Positions 27,082-35,466 of a stretch of DNA of 64,000 nucleotides are shown piece after piece (within the stretch, counting starts at the first letter, position 1; every line of letters starts with the position of its first letter). The stretch covers positions 94,693 to 158,692 of the forward strand of contig DDRS01000017.1 in the NCBI GenBank assembly GCA_002343685.1, in the 5' to 3' direction. Origin of the DNA: Thiobacillus denitrificans. Its GTDB lineage: Bacteria > Pseudomonadota > Gammaproteobacteria > Burkholderiales > Thiobacillaceae. The notes under the pieces were generated by a model, which saw only the letters and a program-made list of their open reading frames with translations, had not been told where the DNA came from and did no database searches. Made by a program: the position numbers and the translations under genes.

Positions 27082-29027
27082 CAGTAGTAGTAGACCTTGA
27101 AGATGTGGAAGCCGAGCAGCACCGGCAAGGGCCACAACAGCAGCGTATGCATCCATTGCAGCGTCGGCCGCAGGGCCGATGCCTGTGCCGGCGCGACCCG
27201 GTGTTCACGCGTGAGAAAGAGCGCGAGCGCACCGCCGCTCAGCGAGGCGCCCAGCATCGCCAGCGAGAGCCACTGATTGAGCCCGTCGCCCATGCGGCCG
27301 CCGGTATGCGACCACAACACCGTGAGCGCGACCCCGCCCGCCAGTGCGTGCAGCCAGCGCCAGTGTACGAAGGCCAGGAGATTCAGGCGCTTCCAGCGCT
27401 TGCGCAGGCCGATCAGCGCCAGCAACGCAGCCAGGGCCAGCAGGCTGTAGCCACTGATCTGCTTGATGACGCCGTCGCGCCACAAATCGTCCCAGTGCCA
27501 GGCGATTTCCTCGGTCGAGGCATACGGCAGATTGGCCGGCAACACGAACAACGTGGCCAACAACATCGCCCAGGCACTGAGGGCCAGCAGGTGCCGTGCA
27601 AGCGGGATGGGTTCACGCGGACTGCTGGCGCCAATCAGGTTGTCCAGCAACGGTCGGCAGCTGCCGCACACACTGCACGCACCGGTTTGCGCAGTGAGTG
27701 CGGCAACGCTCGAACACCCGCCGGCAATGGCCCCGGACAGGACGCCGCGCGTCACCCCGGTGCAGTTGCACACCGTCGCCTCGGCCGGCCAGGCGGCGAC
27801 CGATTCAACCGTCTCCCCCCAGATCTCGCCGCCCGAGCGAAAGCGTACTGTCTGCCAGGGCCAGATACGGCGCTGCTGCTGCACCGCTTCCTGAACCCGT
27901 GCCAACTCGCGCCACTCGCCCAGCGCCAATGCGCCCACGAGCCGGCCGCGCCTGATCACCAGCTTGCGGAAACAGCCGCCGGATGCGTGAACATGCGCAC
28001 GCGCCAGATCGGGCGGCTCCCATGCACCCACCTCGCCCATGCTGAACACCGGCCAGTTGGCCACCTTGAGCCGGGTGGCCGACAGCGAACCCAGGTATTG
28101 CGCAGGCTCGCCGGCAATGACACGCGCGGCGACCGCCGCCTGTTCGAATCCGGGCGCGACGAGCCCATGCACCAGGCCGCGGTGCTGCGCGCATTCGCCG
28201 ACCGCATAAATACCTGCCGCACTCGCCTGCATCCGGTCGTTGACCAGGATGCCGCGCTGGAACGCCAGCCCGGCATCGCGCGCCAGTTCGATGTTCGGAC
28301 GGATGCCGGTGGACAGCACCACGGTATCGCACGCCACCACACGGCCGCTGCGCAGCCGCACGCCGGTGACGCGTCCGTCGCCCAGGATCGCCATCGGCCC
28401 GTCGTCCAGCACTACCTCGACGCCGCTTGCCCTGACGTGGCCGCACAAACGTTCCGAGGCGGCCTGGTCGAGCTGATTCGGAATCAGCCGCGGATGGTGC
28501 TCGACCACCACCACCTCGGTTCGATAACGATGCAGTGCCCGCGCGGTTTCCAGTCCCAGCAGGCCGCCGCCGACCACCACCACGCGGCGGCAGCGGGCTA
28601 GCCGCGCCTGCAGCGCCTCGGCATCGGCCAACGCACGAAAGCAGAACACGCCGGCGAGCGCGATGCCGGGAATATCGGGAATGTGCGCACGTGAGCCGGT
28701 CGCCAGGACCAGGGTGGCATACGGCTGCACCACCCCAGCCTCGTCGGTCACGCATTGCGCGAGGGGATCGATGGCCGCGACGCGGCAGCCGAAGCGCGTT
28801 TCGATCCTGTCGGGCAACGCGAGCCCGGCCGTGAAATCGGCCCAGGCAGCGTCGCCCGCCAATAACGACGAGAGCCGTACCCGGTTGTATGGATGCCAAG
28901 GCTCGTCGCCATACAGCACGATGGGCGCCCCGGGCAGAGCCCGGCGCAGCTCGACCGCGGCACGCACTCCGACCGGCCCTGCGCCAACGATCACCAGCGG
29001 ATTGTCGCCCTGCGTCGCGTATGTCAT
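27081..29027 (-). CDS. FAD/[2Fe-2S] oxidoreductase fused to a haem-b-like membrane domain
   Basis: 648 aa, three parts. Residues 1-390 form a NirB-N-terminal/rubredoxin-reductase-like FAD-NAD(P)H domain (VIVGAGPVGVRAAVEL; VVVVGGGLLGLETARAL). About 420-475 form a BFD-like [2Fe-2S] domain (VCNCTGV then TGACSVCGSC). About 480-648 hold four or five membrane spans with repeated His (VHWRWLHALAG, LWSHTGG, QWMHTLLL, LGFHIF) suited to bis-His haem b. This predicts electron flow from cytoplasmic NAD(P)H across the membrane, or the reverse, to the co-translated multihaem cytochrome. The start at 29027 (MTYATQGDNPLV) is inferred. I know no named family with exactly this fusion. Confidence 0.82.
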   Translation of the reverse strand: MTYATQGDNPLVIVGAGPVGVRAAVELRRALPGAPIVLYGDEPWHPYNRVRLSSLLAGDAAWADFTAGLALPDRIETRFGCRVAAIDPLAQCVTDEAGVVQPYATLVLATGSRAHIPDIPGIALAGVFCFRALADAEALQARLARCRRVVVVGGGLLGLETARALHRYRTEVVVVEHHPRLIPNQLDQAASERLCGHVRASGVEVVLDDGPMAILGDGRVTGVRLRSGRVVACDTVVLSTGIRPNIELARDAGLAFQRGILVNDRMQASAAGIYAVGECAQHRGLVHGLVAPGFEQAAVAARVIAGEPAQYLGSLSATRLKVANWPVFSMGEVGAWEPPDLARAHVHASGGCFRKLVIRRGRLVGALALGEWRELARVQEAVQQQRRIWPWQTVRFRSGGEIWGETVESVAAWPAEATVCNCTGVTRGVLSGAIAGGCSSVAALTAQTGACSVCGSCRPLLDNLIGASSPREPIPLARHLLALSAWAMLLATLFVLPANLPYASTEEIAWHWDDLWRDGVIKQISGYSLLALAALLALIGLRKRWKRLNLLAFVHWRWLHALAGGVALTVLWSHTGGRMGDGLNQWLSLAMLGASLSGGALALFLTREHRVAPAQASALRPTLQWMHTLLLWPLPVLLGFHIFKVYYY

Positions 29028-29043
29028 CAGCCTGCCTGTGTGC

Positions 29044-29116
29044 AAAAAAAAACGGCACCCTGGCGCTATGCGCCACGGGACACCGTTGTCCTACCCGATC
29101 CGCGCAACATTGCGCG
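29044..29116 (-). promoter_or_regulatory. ANTAR-type antitermination leader of the redox operon
   Basis: On the minus strand, P1 is CGCGC-AATGTT-GCGCG (29116-29101) and P2 is GGAC-AACGGT-GTCC (29091-29078), 9 bases apart. Both hexaloops have A at 1 and G at 4. P2 overlaps a strong terminator (29085-29053, stem topped by TGGCGC-ATA-GCGCCA) followed by nine T (29052-29044). This is the cleanest P1-P2-terminator set in the window. It ends 16 bases before the oxidoreductase ATG. Confidence 0.88.
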
Positions 29117-29135
29117 TGCAGGCAAACACTCCAAA

Positions 29136-29150
29136 GCGAAGACTGTGCCA
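29136..29150 (-). promoter_or_regulatory. Sigma-54 promoter of the redox operon
   Basis: The minus strand reads TGGCAC-N5-TCGC, a perfect -24 box with one mismatch in the -12 box and correct 10-base spacing. The predicted start near 29124 is about 8 bases before hairpin P1. The NtrC-like palindrome at 29234-29250 is 83 bp upstream. Confidence 0.78.
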
Positions 29151-29221
29151 ACCCCAGGCGCGGCGTTGAAGCGCGCCGGGAGCCGATATTCCAGCTGATC
29201 ACATCACATTTCGTGCTACCT

Positions 29222-29262
29222 CATCGGGCATGTCGCACCATCGGGGTGCGACATGCCCGATG
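29222..29262. promoter_or_regulatory. Perfect 18-bp inverted repeat with NtrC-like core, shared by two divergent operons
   Basis: Arms CATCGGGCATGTCGCACC (29222-29239) and its exact complement (29245-29262) surround a 5-base centre. The core CGCACC-N5-GGTGCG (29234-29250) is a symmetric NtrC-type site. It lies between the divergent redox operon (gap 83 bp to its -24 box) and the DUF2126 operon (gap 72 bp). A palindrome this long is more than NtrC needs, so it may also bind another factor. Confidence 0.75.
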
Positions 29263-29322
29263 CGAACGGATGACTTTGGGCAGACGAGCCTGCCCAGTGC
29301 CGCGTCAGCCGAATGCGCGCAC

Positions 29323-29337
29323 TGGTGCATCCCTTGC
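29323..29337 (+). promoter_or_regulatory. Candidate sigma-54 promoter of the DUF2126-transglutaminase operon
   Basis: TGGTGC-N5-TTGC: GG and GC are correctly spaced and the -12 box is perfect, but two bases of the -24 box differ from TGGCAC. It is 34 bp before the ATG and 72 bp downstream of the NtrC-like palindrome. Confidence 0.55.
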
Positions 29338-29370
29338 TTGTAACAGGCGGTCCCTATACTGTCCTTCACC

Positions 29371-32300
29371 ATGAGCATCCGCGTCGCCATTCGCCACACC
29401 ACGCAGTACCGGTTCGATCGCCGCGTCACGCTGGGACCGCACGTGGTGCGACTGCGCCCGGCACCGCACTCGCGCACGCCCATCCTTGGCTACACGCTGA
29501 AGATCACGCCCGCCAAGCACTTCATCAACTGGCAGCAGGATCCGTTCGGCAATTACCTCGCGCGCCTGGTGTTCCCGGACGCGACGCGCGAATTCTCGGT
29601 GGACGTCGAAGTGATCGCCGACATGACGGTGATCAATCCCTTCGATTTCTTCGTCGACGAGCGCTGCGAGACCTGGCCGTTCGATTACGGCAACGCATTG
29701 AAGAAGGAACTGACGCCCTATCTGGAAGCGGAACCGGCGGGCGAGAAACTCGCCGCCTGGCTCGTGCGCGTGCCGCGCGACACCACGCGCAGCATCGATT
29801 TCCTGGTCGCCCTCGTCCGGCGGCTGCATCGCGACATCGCCTACACCGTCAGGATGGAGCCCGGGATCCAGACCTGCGAGGAGACGCTGGGCAAGGCGCT
29901 CGGCTCGTGCCGCGACTCGGCCTGGCTGCTGGTGCAGATCCTGCGCCATCTGGGACTGGCGGCGCGCTTCGTGTCGGGCTATCTGGTGCAACTCGCCGCC
30001 GACGAAAAATCCCTGGATGGCCCGTCCGGACCGGAACAGGACTTCACCGACCTGCATGCCTGGGCCGAGGTCTATCTGCCGGGCGCAGGCTGGATCGGCC
30101 TCGACCCCACCTCGGGCCTGTTTGCAGGCGAAGGCCATATCCCGCTGGCCTGCACGCCGCAGCCGTCGTCCGCCGCACCGATCGACGGCATGACCGACCG
30201 CTGCGAAACCGAATTCAGTTTTTCCAACACCGTCACCCGCATCCATGAAGATCCGCGCGTGACGCTGCCTTACTCGGAAGACGACTGGGCAATGATTCTG
30301 GCGCTGGGCCACGCGGTCGACGAAAAGCTCGTGCAGCAGGACGTACGCCTCACCCACGGCGGCGAACCGACCTTCGTTTCGATTGACGACATGGAGGCGC
30401 CCGAATGGAATACCGCCGCACTCGGCGCCCACAAGCGCGAACGGGCCGAGGTGCTGGTGCGGCGCCTGAAGGATCGTCTCCCGCCCGGCGCACTGCTGCA
30501 CACCGGCCAGGGCAAGTGGTATCCCGGCGAACCGCTACCGCGCTGGGCGCTCGGGCTGTACTGGCGTAAGGACGGCATGCCTGTCTGGAAAGATCCTGCC
30601 CTGCTTGCCCTGGCCGATCGGGACGACGGCCATACCCATGCCGATGCGCGACGCTTCGCCGACACCCTGGCCCATCACCTGGGCCTCCCGGGACGCTACG
30701 TTCAACCGGTGTACGAGGATGCCCTCGCCGCGCTGCTGCACGAAGCCGAGTTGCCGTCCAACGTCGACCCGCTGCATCCGGGCGCCGACCTCGCCAACAC
30801 CCTGTCGCGCGGGCTCGACACGCCGACCGGCTATGTACTTCCACTGGGCTGGCGCGGCGGCACGCAACCCTGGCACAGCGCGCTATGGCGCACCCGGCGC
30901 AATCGCCTCTATCTCTCGCCCGGCGACTCGCCCATGGGGCTGCGTCTGCCGCTCGGTTCGCTTCCGCGCGTGACGGAAGAAGAGAACGAGCCATGGGTCG
31001 AAGTCGACCCCTTTGCCGCACAACCGCCGCTTGCCGACTTTCACGGCGAGATCGCGGCACGCTTTTCCAGTCGGATTCCGGCGCATCCCGTGCACCCCGA
31101 GATCCATCCGCAAACCGCCTCGACCCGCCCGTTGATCGAGGTGCCGCGCACCGCGCTATGCGTCGAGGCACGCCGCGGATGCCTGTTCGTTTTCATGCCG
31201 CCCACCGGCACGCTGGAGCAGTATCTCGAGCTGCTCGCCGCGGTCGAGGCCAGCGCAGCCGCCCTGAAGCTGCCGGTTGCGATCGAGGGCTATACGCCGC
31301 CTGCGGATTCGCGACTGGACAAGCTGCTGGTCACGCCCGACCCCGGCGTGATCGAGGTCAACATCCATCCTGCGCACAGCTGGCAGCAGCTGGTCGACAC
31401 GACGACAATGCTCTACGAGGAGGCGCGCCTGTCCCGGCTCGCCGCCGAGAAGTTCATGCTGGACGGCCGCCACGCCGGCACCGGCGGCGGCAACCATGTC
31501 ACCCTCGGCGGGGCGACGCCTGCCGACAGCCCCTTCCTGCGCCGCCCGGATGTGCTGGCCAGCCTCATCACCTACTGGCAGCATCACCCGGCGCTGTCCT
31601 ACCTGTTCTCCGGTCTCTTCATCGGCCCGACCAGCCAGGCGCCGCGCGTCGACGAGGGCCGGCCGGAACGGCTGTACGAGCTCGAAATCGCCTTCCAGCA
31701 GATACCGGACGGCGAAACGCCCCAGCCCTGGCTGGTGGATCGCCTGCTGCGCAATCTACTGACCGACCTGACCGGCAACACGCACCGTTCGGAGTTCTGC
31801 ATCGACAAGCTGTACTCGCCCGATTCGGCCTCGGGACGGCTCGGCCTGCTCGAATTCCGCGCGTTCGAGATGCCGCCGCATGCGCGCATGAGCCTGGCAC
31901 AGATGCTGTTGCTGCGCGCATTGGTGGCGCACTTCTGGGCGCAGCCCTACCGCAGGCCGCTGGTGCGCTGGGGCACCCTGCTGCACGATCGCCACATGCT
32001 GCCGCATTACCTGTGGGCCGATCTGAAGGATGTGATCGACGACCTGAATGCGGCGGGTTTCCCTTTCCAGCTCGACTGGTACCAGCCGTTTCTGGAATTC
32101 CGCTTCCCGCGCCATGGCACGCTGCAGCTCGACGGCATCCAGATCGAATTGCGCACCGCCATCGAGCCCTGGCACGTGCTCGGCGAGGAATCGACCCGTC
32201 TCGGCACGGCGCGCTATGTCGACTCCTCGATCGAGCGCCTGCAGGTGAAAGCGAGCGGGCTCACCGACAGCCGCTACGTACTGACCTGCAACGGCCGCCG

Positions 32301-32709
32301 CGTGCCGCTCGCCGCCACCGGCACCCACGGCGAATATGTCGCCGGCGTGCGCTATCGGGCCTGGCAGCCGCCGTCGGCGCTGCACCCCACCATCGGTATT
32401 CATGCGCCGCTGGTATTCGACCTGATCGACACCTGGAACGGGCGGGCCGTCGGTGGCTGCACCTACCGCGTCGTCCATCCCGGCGGGCGCAGCTACGACA
32501 CGTTTCCGGTCAATGCGATGGAGGCCGAGGCGCGCCGCCACATCCGTTTCCAGGATTGGGGACACACGGCCGGCAGCTTCACGCCGCCGCCATGGACCGC
32601 GCCGCTCGCCCGCTTCTTTCCCGGCGGCACGCCGCCCGGACCGACGGCCCCCCCGCCCGAAGAACCCGCGGGCGAGTATCCGCACACGCTTGATTTGCGT
32701 CGGCACTGA
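29371..32709 (+). CDS. DUF2126 protein with N-terminal transglutaminase domain (COG4196)
   Basis: 1112 aa. The N-terminal bacterial-transglutaminase-like region includes a papain-like triad: Cys180 (LGSCRDSAW), His229 (DLHAWAEV) and Asp245 (GLDPTSGLF). The DUF2126 part follows (about 290-1090), with THGGEPTFVSIDD, VNIHPAHSWQQLV, HAGTGGGNHVTLGG and HRSEFCIDKLYSP. DUF2126 is related to glutamine-synthetase-like amidoligases (COG2 group), so the protein may both make and break amide or isopeptide bonds. The C-terminus is Pro-rich. It is first in an operon with the transglutaminase at 32796 and belongs to the Anbu-associated set. Substrate unknown. Confidence 0.92.
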   Translation: MSIRVAIRHTTQYRFDRRVTLGPHVVRLRPAPHSRTPILGYTLKITPAKHFINWQQDPFGNYLARLVFPDATREFSVDVEVIADMTVINPFDFFVDERCETWPFDYGNALKKELTPYLEAEPAGEKLAAWLVRVPRDTTRSIDFLVALVRRLHRDIAYTVRMEPGIQTCEETLGKALGSCRDSAWLLVQILRHLGLAARFVSGYLVQLAADEKSLDGPSGPEQDFTDLHAWAEVYLPGAGWIGLDPTSGLFAGEGHIPLACTPQPSSAAPIDGMTDRCETEFSFSNTVTRIHEDPRVTLPYSEDDWAMILALGHAVDEKLVQQDVRLTHGGEPTFVSIDDMEAPEWNTAALGAHKRERAEVLVRRLKDRLPPGALLHTGQGKWYPGEPLPRWALGLYWRKDGMPVWKDPALLALADRDDGHTHADARRFADTLAHHLGLPGRYVQPVYEDALAALLHEAELPSNVDPLHPGADLANTLSRGLDTPTGYVLPLGWRGGTQPWHSALWRTRRNRLYLSPGDSPMGLRLPLGSLPRVTEEENEPWVEVDPFAAQPPLADFHGEIAARFSSRIPAHPVHPEIHPQTASTRPLIEVPRTALCVEARRGCLFVFMPPTGTLEQYLELLAAVEASAAALKLPVAIEGYTPPADSRLDKLLVTPDPGVIEVNIHPAHSWQQLVDTTTMLYEEARLSRLAAEKFMLDGRHAGTGGGNHVTLGGATPADSPFLRRPDVLASLITYWQHHPALSYLFSGLFIGPTSQAPRVDEGRPERLYELEIAFQQIPDGETPQPWLVDRLLRNLLTDLTGNTHRSEFCIDKLYSPDSASGRLGLLEFRAFEMPPHARMSLAQMLLLRALVAHFWAQPYRRPLVRWGTLLHDRHMLPHYLWADLKDVIDDLNAAGFPFQLDWYQPFLEFRFPRHGTLQLDGIQIELRTAIEPWHVLGEESTRLGTARYVDSSIERLQVKASGLTDSRYVLTCNGRRVPLAATGTHGEYVAGVRYRAWQPPSALHPTIGIHAPLVFDLIDTWNGRAVGGCTYRVVHPGGRSYDTFPVNAMEAEARRHIRFQDWGHTAGSFTPPPWTAPLARFFPGGTPPGPTAPPPEEPAGEYPHTLDLRRH

Positions 32710-32795
32710 CTCGCCGGCGGCCACGCCGCCGGATAACGAGGACAATCGTGTCCATCCGGGAGGAACGGTTTACCCAGGCGCAGGAGGCCTGAGAC

Positions 32796-33653
32796 ATGCA
32801 ACGCTACAAGATCCTGCACCGCACCTATTACAACTTTTCCGCCGAGGTGCGGCTCGAGCCCCATACCTTGCGCCTGCGACCGCGGGAAGGCCACGAATTG
32901 CATATCGAATCCGCCATCCTGCGCATCACGCCAGCGGCCACCCTGCGCTGGCATCGCGACGTGGAAGACAACTCGGTTGCGACCGCGACCTTCGACACGC
33001 CCGCCAGGCAGCTTGCGATCGAAAGCGAGATCATCATCCAGCAATTCAACGAAGCGCCGCTCGATTTTCTGGTGGCCGACTATGCCATGTATTACCCGTT
33101 CGCCCATGCGCCCGAGGATCGGGTGGTGCTCGCGCCCTACCTGGATACGGCCGAACACCCGACCGACGATCCCCTGGCTGCATGGATCGCACGCCTGTGG
33201 CAACCGGGCGAACGGATCCAGACCTACGCCCTGTTGCAGCGTCTGGGCACCCACATCCATCAAACCCTGGCATACCGGCTGCGCGAGGAACCCGGCGTCC
33301 AGCCCGCCGCCGATACCCTGTCCCGCGGCTCCGGCTCCTGCCGCGACTTCGCGAACCTGTTCATGGAAGCCGCACGGCGTCTCGGCCTCGCTGCACGCTT
33401 CGTCAGCGGCTACCTGCATGCCCCGCCTTCGGCGATCGACTACGGCGCGACCCATGCCTGGGCCGAGGTGTTCATGCCAGGCGCAGGCTGGAAAGGGTTC
33501 GACCCGACGATCGGCGAAATCGCGGGAACCGGTCATATCGCTGTCGCTGTGGCACGGCTGCCCGAATCCGTTCCGCCGATCGCCGGTTCCTTCGTCGGTC
33601 CGCCTGGCGCAAGCCTCGATGTGGGCGTCTGGGTGAGCGGGCTGGATGGCTAG
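32796..33653 (+). CDS. Transglutaminase-like cysteine peptidase family protein (COG1305)
   Basis: 285 aa. An N-terminal beta domain (YKILHRTYYNFSAEVRLEPHTLRLRPREG) and a catalytic domain with Cys182 (GSGSCRDFANLF), His220 (THAWAEVF) and Asp236 (GFDPTIGE). It is closely similar in layout to the N-terminal part of the preceding DUF2126 protein, which suggests paralogy. Probably hydrolyses or transfers amide bonds in peptides made by the neighbouring ATP-grasp and DUF2126 proteins; this is inference from Anbu-type gene sets. It follows after 86 bp without a terminator. Its 3' end converges on the antiporter gene. Confidence 0.92.
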   Translation: MQRYKILHRTYYNFSAEVRLEPHTLRLRPREGHELHIESAILRITPAATLRWHRDVEDNSVATATFDTPARQLAIESEIIIQQFNEAPLDFLVADYAMYYPFAHAPEDRVVLAPYLDTAEHPTDDPLAAWIARLWQPGERIQTYALLQRLGTHIHQTLAYRLREEPGVQPAADTLSRGSGSCRDFANLFMEAARRLGLAARFVSGYLHAPPSAIDYGATHAWAEVFMPGAGWKGFDPTIGEIAGTGHIAVAVARLPESVPPIAGSFVGPPGASLDVGVWVSGLDG

Positions 33654-33662
33654 CCAGCCGCG

Positions 33663-35303
33663 TCACCGATACCTTGCCTCCATCAGATCGATCTGCCTGA
33701 CCAACTTGCGCGACACCTCGTCCGAAATCTCGGATTCGCGCGCCAGCTGGAAGATCGCCTCGCGCTCGGCCTGCAAGGCCGCCAGGCGAAGCGCGACTTC
33801 CGCGCGGTCGGCCCGGCGCAAATACTCGGCGGCGACGGTGCCGGGTACGGCTTCGTCGTCGATGCGGCGCTGGTAGTCCGCCAGCACGCGCACGGCGGCG
33901 TTGGTGTAGAGATCGGCATCGGCCGCACGTTCGTCGGACAAGGCATGCCGCGCAGCCTCGATCGCGGCGATGGCTGCGGTGGCGGCCTCGTGACGGGCAC
34001 GATCTTCCTCGCGCCGCCCGGCCGGTTCATCCGGCAGCGTCAATCCGCTCAGCAGGCGGGGCAGGCCCACGCTGGCGAGCAGGAGCGACAGCAGGATGAC
34101 GGCCGCGGCCAGGAAGATGACCAGATCGCGCGCCGGGAAGGCCGAACCGTCGGGCAACAGCAACGGCAGCGTAAGCACGCCTGCCAGGGTGATGGCGCCG
34201 CGCACGCCGGCCAGCGACATCGCGGCAATGATGCGCCAGCCCGGCTTTTGCTGCGGTTGGCCGCGCCGGCGGGCCATGAACAGGCTGAACTGCCATGCGG
34301 CCCATACCCAGCAGAAGCGCAGCAGCGTCAGGATGGCGCCGATAGCCAGTGCGTAGACGGGCAGCCACCAGGCCGAGAGATGGCCGGTTTCCTCCACCGA
34401 GGCGGCCGCACGGCGCAGGATGCCCGGCAGCTGTTCGCCGAGGAGGACGAACATGATGCCATTGAGTGAAAACTGCACCGTTTCCCATACCGCGGCGCGC
34501 TGCACCCGGGTCGTGGCCAGCGCGCGGCCGGTGAGTTCGACGTAGCTCATGCTCACGCCGGCCGCAACTGCCGCGAGGATGCCCGACGCATCGAGGCGCT
34601 CGGCAACCAGGTAGGCGCCGAAAGGCGTCAGCAGGTTGACCAGGATGGGAGAGCCGCTTTCCTCGCCGAAATGCCGCGACAGCCAGCTTTGCGCGTAGCT
34701 CACGCCCAACGTGACGCCCACGCCGACCCCCAGACCGGCCAGCGTCACCCAGATCAGGGTGAGCGAAGCCGAACCGATGGAAAAGCTGCCGGTCACGGCG
34801 GCGGCCACGGCGAAGCGGAAACATACCAGGCCCGAGGCGTCATTGAGCAGCGACTCGCCTTCGAGAATGTGCATCAGGCGCTTGGGAATGGGCACCCGCG
34901 CGGCGATCGAAGACACGGCCACCGGATCGGTGGGCGACACGATGGCAGCCAGCGCAAAGGCCACCGCCAGCGGCATGACGGGAATCATCCAGTGAATGAG
35001 GAATCCGGCACCGATCACGGTGAACACCACGAGGCCGAAGGCCAGTTCGAGAATGATGGCCTTGTCGCGAAACAGCCCGGACTTGGGAATGCGCCAGCCG
35101 TCGAGAAACAGGAGCGGCGGCAGGAAGAGCAGAAAGAATATCTCCGGGTCCAGTACCACGCTATGGATCGAGATGGCGGATACCCCGGCACCCAGTGCGA
35201 TCTGCACCAGCGGCAGCGGAATGGACAAGGGGACCGTCCGGACCAGATAACCGCTGGCCACCACCGCCAGCAACATCGCCAATACCACTTCGATCGAATG
35301 CAT
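33663..35303 (-). CDS. Na+/H+ antiporter, CPA1 family
   Basis: 546 aa inner-membrane protein with about 12 spans in the first 420 residues and a charged cytoplasmic C-terminal helix (about 430-546). The CPA1 signatures FLPPLLFLDGWRI and IVSPTDPVAV are present; ALAAIVSPTDPVAVSSIAARVPIP includes the ion-binding Asp. The start at 35303 (MHSIEVVLAMLLAVVASGYLV) is chosen because the first span begins here; the purine stretch before it is unusually close (AGGGGA directly upstream). It lies between the two arms of the Anbu-associated system, with no evident functional link. Confidence 0.88.
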   Translation of the reverse strand: MHSIEVVLAMLLAVVASGYLVRTVPLSIPLPLVQIALGAGVSAISIHSVVLDPEIFFLLFLPPLLFLDGWRIPKSGLFRDKAIILELAFGLVVFTVIGAGFLIHWMIPVMPLAVAFALAAIVSPTDPVAVSSIAARVPIPKRLMHILEGESLLNDASGLVCFRFAVAAAVTGSFSIGSASLTLIWVTLAGLGVGVGVTLGVSYAQSWLSRHFGEESGSPILVNLLTPFGAYLVAERLDASGILAAVAAGVSMSYVELTGRALATTRVQRAAVWETVQFSLNGIMFVLLGEQLPGILRRAAASVEETGHLSAWWLPVYALAIGAILTLLRFCWVWAAWQFSLFMARRRGQPQQKPGWRIIAAMSLAGVRGAITLAGVLTLPLLLPDGSAFPARDLVIFLAAAVILLSLLLASVGLPRLLSGLTLPDEPAGRREEDRARHEAATAAIAAIEAARHALSDERAADADLYTNAAVRVLADYQRRIDDEAVPGTVAAEYLRRADRAEVALRLAALQAEREAIFQLARESEISDEVSRKLVRQIDLMEARYR

Positions 35304-35466
35304 TCCCCTGCGCCACCCTGACCTGAATATTGGAATTCTATTCCGCGGCAGCGTCTGCATGCAGGGAAATCCACGTCCAGGATCGGGGCGTCCCCAGCCC
35401 ATGGCCCGGCATCGTGCGGCATCCCTGAAAGGGCATTCAGTGCAGCCGCAGCTTTAGCCTAGGCGA

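Noticed and set aside
29371..33653. Treating the DUF2126 and transglutaminase genes as one frameshifted gene
   Set aside because: Each has its own complete Cys-His-Asp triad, start and stop, and the pair is a known arrangement of separate genes.
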